This document shows positions 1 through 13,323 of a stretch of DNA of 64,000 bases, one piece after another (within the stretch, counting starts at the first letter, position 1; each line of letters begins with the position of its first letter). Below the pieces are notes generated by a model. It made no database searches. It saw only the letters and a list, made by a program, of their open reading frames with translations, and had not been told where the DNA came from. Origin of the DNA: Gordonia pseudamarae (GTDB taxonomy: Bacteria > Actinomycetota > Actinomycetes > Mycobacteriales > Mycobacteriaceae). The translations under genes and the position numbers were made by a program. Location: assembly GCF_025273675.1 (NCBI RefSeq), contig NZ_CP045809.1, positions 1,550,001-1,614,000 on the forward strand, written 5' to 3'.

Positions 1-1
1 T

Positions 2-1090
2 CTCGAAGGCCGCGATGTGCTGATGTTCGGATCGAACAATTATCTGGGGCTCGCGGGCGACATACGAGTTCGGAGCGCCGCAGTCGAGCAGATACACCGC
101 TACGGAAGTGCCACCACAGGCAGCCGACTGCTTAACGGATCGAACAAGCTGCACGTCGAGATCGAAGAGCTCATCGCTGGGTGGTATCGGGCAGTCGACG
201 CACTCGTCTTCACATCAGGCTATACGGCCAACGTCGGTGTGCTCTCCGCGCTCATGGGCAGCGGCGACATCATCGTCGTCGACGAGTACGCGCATGCCTC
301 CATTATCGACGGAGCCCGGCTGTCCGGAGCCCAGATACTGCGCTTCGAGCATAACAACGTGGAGAGTCTGCGGAATGTACTCACTGCAGCAGAGACGGCG
401 GCCGGTGAGGCCCTCGTCGTCGTCGACGGTCTCTATTCGATGGAGGGGAGCCTGGCGCCGCTCCCCGAGATCGTTGCGATATGCCAGGACCGGGGTGCCG
501 CAATCATGGTCGATGAAGCCCACTCACTCGGGCTATACGGCGAGTCACTGTGCGGCTGGGCTGAAGAGTGCGGTGTACTCGGCGAAGTGGATATCTTGAT
601 GGGCTCGCTGTCCAAAGGGCTCGGCAGCACCGGAGGATTCATCGCAGGATCGGCCGAGTTGATTGCTGGGTTGAAAGGCACCGCCCGAAGTCATCTGTTC
701 ACGACATCAGCGACGCCGGCGAGCTTGGGGGCCGCGCTCGAGTCGCTCCGGATCGTCATGAGCCCCGAAGGCCGCGACATCGCCCACCAGGTACGAACCT
801 CATCGGCCCATCTAGCACACCTACTCCACGAACAAGGAGTAGCGCTCGATCTCCCCCGCGCGGGGTGGTCGCCCATCCTTTCAGTGAAGATCGGTTCCGA
901 CGAAGAAGCCGTCGAAGTCTGGAACGAAATTCTTAACAGCGGAGTCTATGTCGGTGTGGCCTTGCATCCTGCAGTACCGAGGGGACGCTCTATTCTCCGG
1001 ATATGCGTCACCGCCGACCACCGTCCAGATGACCTTCGGCATGTAGCCGATGTCATCGGGACCGCGGTGGTGGGAGTGCCTGCATTATGA
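2..1090 (+). CDS. alpha-oxoamine synthase family PLP enzyme (5' truncated by window edge)
   Basis: This is a pyridoxal-phosphate enzyme of the AONS/KBL/serine-palmitoyltransferase family, which condenses an acyl thioester with an amino acid and releases CO2. Visible hallmarks are the N-terminal NNYLGLA, TTGSRLLNGSNKLH, the PLP-binding VDEAHSLG and the Schiff-base lysine in SLSKGLGSTGG. The frame is open to the first base of the window and the NNYLGL motif normally lies about 45 residues in, so roughly 35-45 residues are missing upstream; the GTG at 17 is not the true start. It overlaps the next gene by 4 nt (ATGA), so the two are co-transcribed. Isoleucine ATA codons are frequent, unlike the rest of the window. 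The exact acyl donor and amino acid cannot be read from the sequence, and biotin-type BioF activity is not assured. Confidence 0.85.
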   Translation, partial: LEGRDVLMFGSNNYLGLAGDIRVRSAAVEQIHRYGSATTGSRLLNGSNKLHVEIEELIAGWYRAVDALVFTSGYTANVGVLSALMGSGDIIVVDEYAHASIIDGARLSGAQILRFEHNNVESLRNVLTAAETAAGEALVVVDGLYSMEGSLAPLPEIVAICQDRGAAIMVDEAHSLGLYGESLCGWAEECGVLGEVDILMGSLSKGLGSTGGFIAGSAELIAGLKGTARSHLFTTSATPASLGAALESLRIVMSPEGRDIAHQVRTSSAHLAHLLHEQGVALDLPRAGWSPILSVKIGSDEEAVEVWNEILNSGVYVGVALHPAVPRGRSILRICVTADHRPDDLRHVADVIGTAVVGVPAL

Positions 1091-2013
1091 CCAATGTCGC
1101 CGTGACCGGAGCCGCCGGGAACCTCGGCACTGTCCTAGTCCGAGCGCTCGCCGGATCCGCCGCAGTCGATTCGGTGCGGGCGTTCTCACGACGCCCCCTT
1201 CGAGTATGTCACGATCGTGTGGAGTCTGTGCTCTACAGCTCGATATCGGAATTGACCGCCGATCATCTTAACGGTATCGACTGTCTCATCCATGGGGCCT
1301 ATGTCGTCGAAGAGCCGCGAGACAAACAGCAAGCATGGAAGGTGAACGTCGAAGCGGTCGAATCCGTCGTCGAACTCGCGGTTGAGGCGGGGGTCGGACA
1401 CATAGTAGTACTGTCGAGTATCAACGCCTACGGCGATGCTTACCGCGCGGGACAGTGTCTGGACGAATCGGTTGCCATCCAGCGCACGCCGGGTAAGTTC
1501 TATTTCGACCACAAGGCCGAGATGGAAATCCGGCTGGCGGAAAGGTCACAGCGAGACCCGAATATACGGCAACGCCTCTGCATACTCAGGCCGACCTATG
1601 TAGTCGGCCCAGACATAGAGAACTCCGGCATACGGATGTTCCGACAGCGGGTGATCGTATATCCACGTGCGGGCTCGGCAGCCTACCAATTTCTTCACCA
1701 GGACGATTTCGCCTCCGCGATGCTCGGAATCATCGAGCACAGGTGCTCAGGCGTCTTCAATATCGGCCCCAAGGGATACTTGACTGTGCGGCAGATCGCC
1801 GAACTCGGCGGAAACAAATGCATATCCATTCCGCTACGGGCTGCGGAACGACTTGCCGAATTCCTGTACCGACTCAAGCTCTCACGCTATTCATCGGAGT
1901 GGGTCACGATAGGGGAAGCGACAGTGACCTCGCGACGCCTCGAAGAGCATATCCGCTGGTACCCGAGGTGGTCCTGCGTGGAATCGGCCGCAGTGATGCT
2001 CAGCAACGGGTGA
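1087..2013 (+). CDS. NAD(P)-dependent epimerase/dehydratase (extended SDR)
   Basis: The 308-residue protein has the N-terminal Rossmann motif TGAAGNLG (GxxGxxG) and a YxxxK catalytic pair (Tyr about 139, Lys about 143, in FYFDHKAE), with a Ser at LSSINAYG. This is the extended short-chain dehydrogenase layout used by nucleotide-sugar epimerases and 3-beta-HSD-like enzymes. It overlaps the upstream oxoamine synthase by 4 nt, so it probably acts on that enzyme's product, for example reducing a ketone, though this is inference. Codon use again includes many ATA codons. The gene ends convergently with the isochorismatase; the 143 nt between them hold no gene and no convincing terminator. Confidence 0.85.
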   Translation: MTNVAVTGAAGNLGTVLVRALAGSAAVDSVRAFSRRPLRVCHDRVESVLYSSISELTADHLNGIDCLIHGAYVVEEPRDKQQAWKVNVEAVESVVELAVEAGVGHIVVLSSINAYGDAYRAGQCLDESVAIQRTPGKFYFDHKAEMEIRLAERSQRDPNIRQRLCILRPTYVVGPDIENSGIRMFRQRVIVYPRAGSAAYQFLHQDDFASAMLGIIEHRCSGVFNIGPKGYLTVRQIAELGGNKCISIPLRAAERLAEFLYRLKLSRYSSEWVTIGEATVTSRRLEEHIRWYPRWSCVESAAVMLSNG

Positions 2014-2156
2014 GCTCTGAGCGGGCGCCGGTTCCGGAGGCTCTCCGAAGCGCCGGGGAACTACACCCGGACCCGCATACCCAAGGGGGAGATCGACCGC
2101 GCCGGGATCGCCGTCGCGTCATCGGTGAATCGTCGCGGCGATTGTCACCGAACGGG

Positions 2157-2831
2157 CTACACGCAGGCAGGTCGAGGTGAGGCCGGGATCGCCGGTGCCG
2201 CCACGAGGTTGCCGACGACTTCGGCGGTCGTCACCGCCGAGCCGCACACCCGGCTCACGTAGTCGACGCACCGCAGATGGTCGGCGAGGGAGAAGTCCGC
2301 GACGGCGTCGGCGATCAGGTAGGGCTCGATGTCGTTCATGAACGCATCGGCCGCGGTCTGCTGGCAGCCGATATGCGCGTACACGCCGGTGATGAGCAAC
2401 TGGTCCCGACCCGACCGGCGCATCAACTCCAGCAGATCGGTCCGCGCGAACGCCGAATAGCGCCACTTCACCAGCTCGATGTCGCCGGGCCGCGGCGAAA
2501 GCGGGGCGATGATCCGGGCATCGGCGTCGGTCGACAGGCCCGGACCCCACACGTCGGTGAGCAGTCCGCGCCGTGCCGGATGCTGGCGCGGTGGCTGCGC
2601 CGACAGCACGGTGGGAATGCCGAGTTCGTCGCAGGCTTCACGGATGGCGAGGATGTTGCCGATCACCCCCGCCAGCAGGGGGTGTCCGTCGGTGAAGGCG
2701 TCGACGAAGTACTTCTGCATGTCGTGGATGAGCAGGACGGCACGCCGGGGATCGGCTCGCCATCCCGCACGGGCCCCGGGCCAGGTATCGGGTGCGGGCA
2801 GATCGTAGGGTGGGATGCGCGGCAGAGACAT
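2157..2831 (-). CDS. isochorismatase (EntB/DhbB-type, without carrier domain)
   Basis: The 224-residue protein is an isochorismatase, which hydrolyses isochorismate to 2,3-dihydro-2,3-dihydroxybenzoate and pyruvate in catecholate siderophore synthesis. Support comes from [14 protein letters not shown] (catalytic Asp), [12 protein letters not shown] and [16 protein letters not shown], all typical of EntB/DhbB. EntB is about 285 residues because an aryl carrier protein is fused to its C-terminus; here the protein ends just after the hydrolase domain and no carrier serine motif follows. The missing carrier appears to be fused to the DHB-AMP ligase at 19.9-21.7 kb. It is the last gene of the minus-strand iron operon, 60 nt after the binding lipoprotein. 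Confidence 0.9.
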   Translation of the reverse strand: MSLPRIPPYDLPAPDTWPGARAGWRADPRRAVLLIHDMQKYFVDAFTDGHPLLAGVIGNILAIREACDELGIPTVLSAQPPRQHPARRGLLTDVWGPGLSTDADARIIAPLSPRPGDIELVKWRYSAFARTDLLELMRRSGRDQLLITGVYAHIGCQQTAADAFMNDIEPYLIADAVADFSLADHLRCVDYVSRVCGSAVTTAEVVGNLVAAPAIPASPRPACV

Positions 2832-2891
2832 GGGTCCGATCCTGATTCGAAAAGCTATGTCGCAGAGTGGGAAATGAAGCCCGGCCGGTCG

Positions 2892-3863
2892 TCAGCCGAC
2901 GGCGGCGGCGATGTCGGAGAGCACCGCCCGGACACCGAGCGGGCCGGAACCACTGGTCCACGGCACGCCGTCGACGGGAAAGACCTTGCCCGACCGGTTG
3001 GCGCCCAGCGTGGCGAACCCGGGAAGCTTGCGTGCGGCCGACAACTCCTCGGCCGCCTTGTCCTTGCCGGCCAGTACACCGAAGAACAGGTAGTCGGCGT
3101 CGATCAGATCGAGGTATTCGAGGCTGACCTTGTCGCCGGAACGGCCCTGGGAGTTGATCTTCTCCTGCGCCGCCGGACGGGTGAAACCCACCTGCTTGAG
3201 CACCCAGCTCGGCATCGAATTGCCGCCGACGATGGTCGGCCCGTCGGCCGCCCACCGGACGATACCGGCGGTCGCAGCGCGGCCGTCGACCTGTTGGGCG
3301 GTGACCCGTTGCTTCACCTGGCCGATTTCGGTGGCGATCTCGGTGCTCACCGTCGTGTACTGCTCGTGCCTGTCCAGGACGTCGGCGACGGCCTTGAAGT
3401 ACGTCTCCCAACCGTCGGCGTACTTGGCGATCAACAGGGTGGGCGCGATCTTGCTCAGCTCGTCGAGCGAGTTGCGGGCGGCCGTGGTGTCATCGACCAG
3501 GATGAGGTCGGGCCGGACCTTGAGGATCTGCTGCAGGTTCGGGCCGCGCGGTGTGGCCACGATCGGGATGTCGGCGGCCTCGGCGCCGAGGTATGCCGGG
3601 GCCATTGTCTGTCCCCGTGCACTGGTCGTGCCGACGGGGATCACCCCGAGTGCCAGCGCCGCGTCGAGCGCCCCCTCAGCCAGGGTCACGACCTTGCCGG
3701 GGTGCTCGGGGATGTCGACGGTGCGGCCGTGGGCATCGGTGTACTGCCGTGACGGACCCGACGCGCCCGCACCCGAATCGTCACCGCCGCAGGCGGCGAC
3801 CGCGAACAGGGTGAGCAGGGCGGCGCCGAGGAGGGCGAGGAATCGGAGGAGTCGGTTATGCAT
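2892..3863 (-). CDS. ferric-siderophore ABC transporter substrate-binding lipoprotein
   Basis: The 323-residue protein has an N-terminal signal ending in the lipobox VAAC followed by a Gly/Asp/Ser-rich linker, so it is a membrane-anchored lipoprotein. The remainder is a FepB/FecB-type periplasmic-binding fold: a TDAHGRTVDIPEHP opening, LALGVIPVGTT, RPDLILVDD and the long central helix region. It captures ferric siderophore for an ABC importer, probably FepDGC at 15.6-19.9 kb because no permease adjoins it. It lies 3 nt after the esterase and 60 nt before the isochorismatase in one operon. A second lipoprotein of the same class is at 49.4-50.4 kb. Confidence 0.9.
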   Translation of the reverse strand: MHNRLLRFLALLGAALLTLFAVAACGGDDSGAGASGPSRQYTDAHGRTVDIPEHPGKVVTLAEGALDAALALGVIPVGTTSARGQTMAPAYLGAEAADIPIVATPRGPNLQQILKVRPDLILVDDTTAARNSLDELSKIAPTLLIAKYADGWETYFKAVADVLDRHEQYTTVSTEIATEIGQVKQRVTAQQVDGRAATAGIVRWAADGPTIVGGNSMPSWVLKQVGFTRPAAQEKINSQGRSGDKVSLEYLDLIDADYLFFGVLAGKDKAAEELSAARKLPGFATLGANRSGKVFPVDGVPWTSGSGPLGVRAVLSDIAAAVG

Positions 3864-3866
3864 CCG

Positions 3867-5157
3867 CTAGCATTCTGTGTCGGTGGCGGGGAAATGGGTG
3901 GCGGGACCGGGCAGTGCCGGCCCGCCGCGCCGGTCGGCGAGGTCCTCGAGCAGCATCGACGCCCACCAGCTGTCGTCGTGGCCGCCCGAGTAGGTGCGGA
4001 AGGTGAGCGGGAAACCGGCGGCGTCCGCGGTCTCGGCGGCCTCGGTCACGTTCGGCGCGAGTTGTCCCTCGAAGTCGCCCACCGCCAGGTACAGCCGGGG
4101 CAGCGAGGCCGAAGCCCGTCCGGCATCGCGGAGCTGGTGATGAATCCACTCCTGGCGGCCGCTGACATCGGCGGGCCGGGCGTGCAGGCCGGGGCGGAAC
4201 CACACCGACGGCGAGTACGCGAGAACCCGGTCCACCGACTCGGGGTACCACGAGCCGAACGAGAGGGCGGCCAGCCCGCCGAGGCTCTGGCCGGCGACGA
4301 CCGTGCTCGGCGGCGGTGCGGGCAGGTGCCGGTGCGCCTGCGGCAGGACGCTGCCCACCAGGGCGTCGAGCACCCCGTGATTGCCACCGAGGAACCGCAG
4401 CCGGTCACCGCTGCCCGGTGGCGAGTGGAGACCGAGGACCGCGAACCGCTCGCCGAGTCTTCCCCGTCGATACAGGTGGTCCAGAACCTGTGCCAGTTGG
4501 TATCGGTCACACCACTTTTCGGCGTCAAAGGTGATGAGCAGGTTGATCGGCGCGGGGTCCGCGGTGTCGGGGACGCCCAGCCGGTACCGGATACCGGACT
4601 CGCCGGCCACGGACACCTCGCCGGTGGTCTCGGTGATCGTCGCGCTGTGCGGGCCGGTCCAGGCGTCGAGGCCGGGCGCGGACACGCAGCGGGCCACCGA
4701 ACCGAATGGTGATCTGCTGCGCACCAGGTTGTTCCGGGAATCGATGAGGGCATGGGCGACCACGGCCCGCGAGTACTCGACCCGCCCGTCGGTGACGCCC
4801 GGGCCGTCCGCCGCGAACGGGTAGATGCGGTACCCGGCCATGGTGTCACGGGGGACCGAGATCTCGGTGAACCACACATCGGTTCCGGGAACGCGACGCA
4901 TCAGCCCCGCATCGGCGTGTTCCTTGTCGGTGAGCCGGTTGACCCACACATAGACCCCGGCGAGTTCCTTGCCGTCGGGCAGTACCGGGTCGCGGCTCGG
5001 CCACCAGGTGAACAGCATCCGCTGCCGGTCGGGGTTGTCGGGGTCGTCGGTGATCAGCGGGGTACCATGCCGGGTGAGCGCGGTGGTGAGCGCCCCGGTG
5101 TCGACCTGCGCATCGCCGACGATCAGCTCACGGATCCGTTCCGGGGTGGCCGTGGGG

Positions 5158-5165
<8 letters not shown>
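3867..5165 (-). CDS. fes: enterochelin esterase-type siderophore hydrolase (Fes-like)
   Basis: The 432-residue protein matches the Fes/IroD layout: an N-terminal esterase domain ([28 protein letters not shown]) followed by an alpha/beta-hydrolase with nucleophile elbow [10 protein letters not shown] and a C-terminal catalytic histidine in GGHDDSWW. Fes enzymes cleave the tri-serine lactone of ferric enterobactin in the cytoplasm and release iron. It overlaps the end of the upstream EntF-like NRPS by 8 nt and precedes the binding lipoprotein by 3 nt. A Fes gene next to a Ser-specific C-A-T-TE synthetase argues for an enterobactin-like, ester-linked DHB-serine product. Confidence 0.9.
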
Positions 5166-9270
<4,105 letters not shown>

Positions 9271-9341
9271 CGGGTTTCAGTGGCTTTCGTTGTCACCGGG
9301 TGAACGGCGCGGTGGGCGGGTCTGCGGAAGAGGGGTGCCGG

Positions 9342-10484
9342 TCAGCTCCTGGCGACGGACACGATGGTCAGCCGCCCCGACTGATGCTGTGTGCCGTACA
9401 CCTTTCCGGTGTCCGGATCGACGACGATCGTGTGCACGGGTGCGTTGGTCGGCACGGTGGCGATGATCCGGGCGGTGTCGGCATCGAGCACGGTGATGGT
9501 GCGCTTTTGCAGGTTGGCGGTGTACACGAGCCTGCGTGTGGCGTCGATCGCCAGTTTGCTGGGCGAGGTGCGGGTGTTGACGGTCTTGGTGATGGTCAGC
9601 GACCGCGGGTCGATCACCATGATCTTGCCGGTGTCGAAGCTCGCCGCGAAGACGCGGCCGGTGACCGGGTCGACCTTGGGGCGGGTGTTGGACGGTGTCG
9701 TGATGCGCTTGATCACCGTGTTGGTGCGGGTGTCGACCACGGCGACGTAGTTGGTCTTCTTGCTGAGATAGTCGGCGTTGCCCACGTACAGACGGTGCCG
9801 CCCGGCGTCGATGTCGACGAACGAGGGCCAGGCGATGCCACCGATCTCGGAGATCTTCCGTCCGGTGACGGTGCTGATCACGGCCACCCGGCCCGCGTTG
9901 TTGAGGGCCACGTACGCCTTGCCCGCGGCGGTGTCGACCACGCTGCCCATCGGGTGGGTGTTGGGTACCGAGATGAGGTTCTTGGCGCTGGTGGTGGTGG
10001 CCGACATGTCGGCCACGGTGATTCCGTTGGCGTGCGAGTTGCTGACGACGATCCGGCCGCGCCGGATGTCGAGGGAGATGCCGTCGGGCACCTGCGGGGT
10101 GGGAATGATCGGAGCGTTGCCGATCGGCATCATGCCCCACGGCTGTGGGCTGAAGTCGATGGAGCGGACCGGCCGCTGGGTGGTGGTGCGCAGCACGGTG
10201 ACCTTGGGGGTGACCACGTGCGGGTCGAAGGACACGTCGGTGCCGCCCTTGGTGCTCATCACGAAGTCGTTGTCGGTGATGAACAGGGAGTGGCGCACCG
10301 GATCGAGGGCGAGTTCGCCGCCGCTGTTCACGCCGGCGGGTGTGGACGAGACCCGGAAGGTCCAGCCGGCCGCCGACGTCGATGCGGGAGCGGCCGTGAC
10401 GACGGGGGACCCGACAATGGCGGGTGCCGCCGCGCAGAGCAGCGCGACCGTGAATGCGGTGATCCGGTTACGGCGAAGACTCAT
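9342..10484 (-). CDS. secreted YncE-like beta-propeller protein
   Basis: The protein (about 380 residues) has a signal peptide (basic MSLRRNR, hydrophobic stretch, AxA-type cleavage near VVTAA) and then a repeated blade pattern. The signature in each blade is VAVVDTRTNTVIKRI / ADTARIIATVPT with YVGNA or YTANL, as in YncE/YVTN seven-bladed propellers. E. coli YncE is Fur-regulated, but its function is poorly defined. Here the gene is first in the operon leading to the EntF-like NRPS, and an IdeR-like box lies just upstream. A paralogue of similar length is at 14.4-15.5 kb. Start choice is between the ATGs at 10493 and 10484; the second is preferred because MSLRRNR is a normal signal-peptide start. 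An extracellular or cell-wall role in siderophore handling is inference. Confidence 0.85.
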   Translation of the reverse strand: MSLRRNRITAFTVALLCAAAPAIVGSPVVTAAPASTSAAGWTFRVSSTPAGVNSGGELALDPVRHSLFITDNDFVMSTKGGTDVSFDPHVVTPKVTVLRTTTQRPVRSIDFSPQPWGMMPIGNAPIIPTPQVPDGISLDIRRGRIVVSNSHANGITVADMSATTTSAKNLISVPNTHPMGSVVDTAAGKAYVALNNAGRVAVISTVTGRKISEIGGIAWPSFVDIDAGRHRLYVGNADYLSKKTNYVAVVDTRTNTVIKRITTPSNTRPKVDPVTGRVFAASFDTGKIMVIDPRSLTITKTVNTRTSPSKLAIDATRRLVYTANLQKRTITVLDADTARIIATVPTNAPVHTIVVDPDTGKVYGTQHQSGRLTIVSVARS

Positions 10485-10501
10485 GGCCCACATCGTACAC
10501 C

Positions 10502-10520
10502 GGGAATTAGTGTTACCTAA
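10502..10520 (-). promoter_or_regulatory. IdeR/DtxR-type iron box
   Basis: The 19 bases match the IdeR consensus (TTAGGTTAGGCTAACCTAA) at 12 positions, with a perfect ACCTAA half-site and a TTAG core. It lies in the 55-nt divergent gap between the beta-propeller and the M20 amidohydrolase, where a repressor could control the whole NRPS-esterase-lipoprotein-isochorismatase operon. Confidence 0.55.
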
Positions 10521-10548
10521 GCCCTGAACTCCACATAATCGGAGATTT

Positions 10549-11739
10549 GTGAGACTGTTTGGTATGTCTTCGTTGAATTCTCACACATTGCAGCGTCTGA
10601 CCGCCGTTCGCCGCGATATCCATGCCCACCCCGAACTCGCCTTTCAAGAGATCCGGACGGCCGATCTGATTGCGGACTATCTCCGCGACATCGACGTCGA
10701 GGTGCATACCGGCATCGGCGGCACCGGTGTGGTGGGCGTGATCGGCGACAGGACGCGTGGGCCGGTGATCGGTCTGCGGGCCGACATGGACGCCCTGCCC
10801 ATCCAGGAGACGTCCGGTCGTGCGCACGCCTCCGTCGAACCCGGCGTCATGCACGCGTGTGGCCACGACGGACACGTTGCGATGCTTCTCGGTGCTGCCG
10901 AAATACTCAGTAAGACAATTAATCTGACGGGATCTGTCGCGCTGGTGTTCCAGCCCGCGGAAGAGGGTGCGGCCGGGGCGGTCGCGATGCTCGACGACGG
11001 GGTGATAGAGCGGTTCGGGATCGAGGAGATCTACGGGGTGCACAACATCCCCGGTATTCCCGCAGGGCACTTCGCGGTACGGCCCGGGACGCAACTGGCC
11101 TCGTTCGATCACCTGGAGATCACGATCGGTGCGCAGGGGGCACACGCGATGGCGCCGCACCACACCGGAGACGTGATCGTGGCCGGCTCCGCGCTGGTCG
11201 GCCAGTTGCAGACCATCGTCTCCAGGAGGCTTGATCCCTTTGTGCCGGCAGTTGTTTCGATCACACAGTTCCTCGCCGGGGAGACCAACAACGTACTGCC
11301 GCCACAGGCGGTCCTGCGCGGTACGGCCCGCTGTCTGAGCGCCGACGCGCGCGACGAGATCGAGGGTATCGTCGGGCAGATGTGCGCGGCGGTGGCCACG
11401 GCCCACGGGGTGAGCATCGACCTGACCTACGAGCGCCGGTATCCGTGCACAGTCAACGACCCCGGGTGCGCGGCGCGGGCGGCCGCGGTGGCATCGGCCG
11501 TGGCCGGACCGGAAAAGGTGGATCCCAACACCACGGGAATCCTTGCCGCAGAGGACTTCTCCTTCTTCTTGGAACGGATTCCGGGTGCATACACCTTCAT
11601 CGGAAACGGGCCGATCACCGATGACCGGGGGCCGGTGCACAATGCCGCCTACGAGTTCAACGACGACATCATCGGTGCCGGGTCACAGTTCCTGGCCGAC
11701 GTCGCGCTGAGTGCGATCACGGACCGTCCTGCGGGCTGA
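10549..11739 (+). CDS. M20D-family amidohydrolase / peptidase
   Basis: The 396-residue metalloenzyme of the M20D (HipO/AbgB/IAA-amino-acid hydrolase) family cleaves amide-linked acyl or aryl amino acids. Metal-ligand motifs are visible: RRDIHAHPELAFQE, RADMDALPI, HACGHDGH, the Glu pair in PAEEGA, VHN and the late AEDFSFF. The GTG at 10549 has a GGAG four nt upstream; the ATG at 10564 (MSSLNS) is the alternative start. It is divergent from the siderophore operon and shares a 55-nt promoter region with the iron box. A role in trimming DHB-amino-acid shunt products is possible but unproven. A stem-loop terminator follows at 11756-11789. Confidence 0.88.
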   Translation: MRLFGMSSLNSHTLQRLTAVRRDIHAHPELAFQEIRTADLIADYLRDIDVEVHTGIGGTGVVGVIGDRTRGPVIGLRADMDALPIQETSGRAHASVEPGVMHACGHDGHVAMLLGAAEILSKTINLTGSVALVFQPAEEGAAGAVAMLDDGVIERFGIEEIYGVHNIPGIPAGHFAVRPGTQLASFDHLEITIGAQGAHAMAPHHTGDVIVAGSALVGQLQTIVSRRLDPFVPAVVSITQFLAGETNNVLPPQAVLRGTARCLSADARDEIEGIVGQMCAAVATAHGVSIDLTYERRYPCTVNDPGCAARAAAVASAVAGPEKVDPNTTGILAAEDFSFFLERIPGAYTFIGNGPITDDRGPVHNAAYEFNDDIIGAGSQFLADVALSAITDRPAG

Positions 11740-11755
11740 GGCGCGACGGCTAGTT

Positions 11756-11789
11756 CTGTCCCCGGTGATTCAAAAGTAGCCGGGGACAG
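11756..11789 (+). terminator. stem-loop terminator after amidohydrolase
   Basis: Perfect 10-bp arms CTGTCCCCGG (11756-11765) and CCGGGGACAG (11780-11789) are followed by TCTATTT. It lies between the amidohydrolase and the convergent FetB gene and could serve both. Confidence 0.75.
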
Positions 11790-11812
11790 TCTATTTCAGT
11801 ACTTTGCCTCTT

Positions 11813-12598
11813 TCAGGACCGCACCTCGCGGTGCAGACGCACGACTGTCTGCTGCGGTGTGGTCAGCCGGTACAAGGTGCCCATGCCGGTGATCACCGCG
11901 GCGATCACCACACCTGCCAAGATCACGTACATCAATGCCAGCTGGGTCCGGACCGCCTCGAGTGGGTCCACCCCGGCCAGGATCAAACCCGTCATGGCGC
12001 CCGGAAGAAACACGATACCGAGCGCGGCGGTCTGCTCAACCTGCGGCGAAATTGCGGTTCGCAGAGCAGATCTCACTAGACGTCGAGATGCATGCGGAAC
12101 ACTCATCCCCAGTGCCAGACCGGCCTCGATCTCGGCGCGGTTCTCCGAAACCGATTCGGCGACCCGACTCGCGGCGACCACCGCCGACTTCATCGAATTG
12201 CCGATGACCATCCCGGCGACCGGCACGATCGACCGTCCGTCGACCTCGAATATCTGAAATCCGAAAATAATGGCAAGACTGACCACGGCAATGGTGATAT
12301 TGGCGACGAATGCCACCGATAACAAACCCGGAACCTGTGGCGCCCGTCGAGTAATGGTAAATGTGGAGAATCCGATGATTCCGGCCACCCACAGCCATGA
12401 CCAGATCAGTGGTGTGCCGGGGTCGACAATGGGGACCAGTGCCGCGCCCACGATAAGCATCTGAATGAGCGAACGCCCCACGGCCATGACAATGGGACGA
12501 TTCAGGGATAGACGTTGTTGGGCGGTGATCCCCAATGAGGCGGCGACGAAGATCAGCGAGGCGGCCAGCCCCAGCCAGCCGACGGTGGCCCCGGACAT
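11813..12598 (-). CDS. fetB: FetB-type (UPF0014) ABC transporter permease
   Basis: The 261-residue, largely hydrophobic protein has about six membrane segments and the UPF0014 signatures VGRSLIQMLIVG, PVAGMVIGNSMKS, ALRTAISPQVEQTAALGIVFLPGAMTG. E. coli FetAB exports iron and gives peroxide resistance, so this transporter probably moves metal outward across the cytoplasmic membrane. The start overlaps the FetA stop, and the three genes RpiR-FetA-FetB form a tight operon. A second, divergent FetB-like permease without its own ATPase is at 21969-22820. Confidence 0.88.
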   Translation of the reverse strand: MSGATVGWLGLAASLIFVAASLGITAQQRLSLNRPIVMAVGRSLIQMLIVGAALVPIVDPGTPLIWSWLWVAGIIGFSTFTITRRAPQVPGLLSVAFVANITIAVVSLAIIFGFQIFEVDGRSIVPVAGMVIGNSMKSAVVAASRVAESVSENRAEIEAGLALGMSVPHASRRLVRSALRTAISPQVEQTAALGIVFLPGAMTGLILAGVDPLEAVRTQLALMYVILAGVVIAAVITGMGTLYRLTTPQQTVVRLHREVRS

Positions 12599-13323
12599 CA
12601 GCTGTCCTCCTTGTTATCTCGGTGGAACTTCCCGGGGGTGAGTTCCTTGGCGCCGGGCCCGTCGTCGGCGGGCAGTCCGCTCACCTCGCCGGCGTAGACC
12701 AGCCGCCCGTGGTCGAGCTGGATCACGTGGTCGGCGATCCGGTTCATCTGACCCATGTGGTGGGTCACCCACACGACGGGTGTGCCGGTGGCGGCGAGCC
12801 GCGTGGCGAGGGTCTCGAGTACCGCTGTCGAGGTCTCATCGAGCGCCGAGGTGGCCTCGTCGGCGAGCAGCACCTCGGGTTCGGTGGCCAGTGCACGCGC
12901 CAGGCACAGCCGCTGCGCCTCGCCGCCGGACATCGTATCGGCGACTCGGTCGAGCGCGTCGGCGGACAGGCCGACGCGGGACAGGAGCTCGCCGGCGCCG
13001 TCGGGGGTCAGCTGCGGATCGGCCGCCCGCAGATTGTCGATGACGGTGCCGGGGAACACCGTCGGCTTCTGGAACACCATCGCGACCCTTCTGCGCAGAG
13101 CGCGCGGGTCGCCCTCGGCGAGGTCGGTGCCGCGGTAGGCGATCCGCCCGGCGGTGGGCGATTCGAGCAGGTTGCAGCACCGCAGCAGGGTCGACTTGCC
13201 CGATCCCGACGCCCCGATCACGGCGGTGACCCCGGTGTCCGGTATCGCCACGGTGACGTCGTCGAGCAGCCGGGCGTCGTCGCGGGCCACAGTGAGGCCG
13301 CTCAGCTCGAACAGCGCGTTCAT
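12598..13323 (-). CDS. fetA: FetA-type ABC transporter ATPase
   Basis: The 241-residue ATPase has Walker A GASGSGKST (about 37-45), Q-loop VFQKPTVFPGT, signature SGGEAQRLCLARAL, Walker B VLLADEAT and the switch HH in VTHHMGQ. The short Q-loop segment followed by a VxDNLR motif is typical of FetA/YbbL. It energises the adjacent UPF0014 permease. It overlaps the RpiR gene by 4 nt (ATGA) and abuts FetB. Confidence 0.9.
   Translation of the reverse strand: MNALFELSGLTVARDDARLLDDVTVAIPDTGVTAVIGASGSGKSTLLRCCNLLESPTAGRIAYRGTDLAEGDPRALRRRVAMVFQKPTVFPGTVIDNLRAADPQLTPDGAGELLSRVGLSADALDRVADTMSGGEAQRLCLARALATEPEVLLADEATSALDETSTAVLETLATRLAATGTPVVWVTHHMGQMNRIADHVIQLDHGRLVYAGEVSGLPADDGPGAKELTPGKFHRDNKEDS

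Noticed and set aside
2277..3752. 491-residue plus-strand frame over the lipoprotein and isochorismatase genes
   Set aside because: It is antisense to two clear genes and has no domain.
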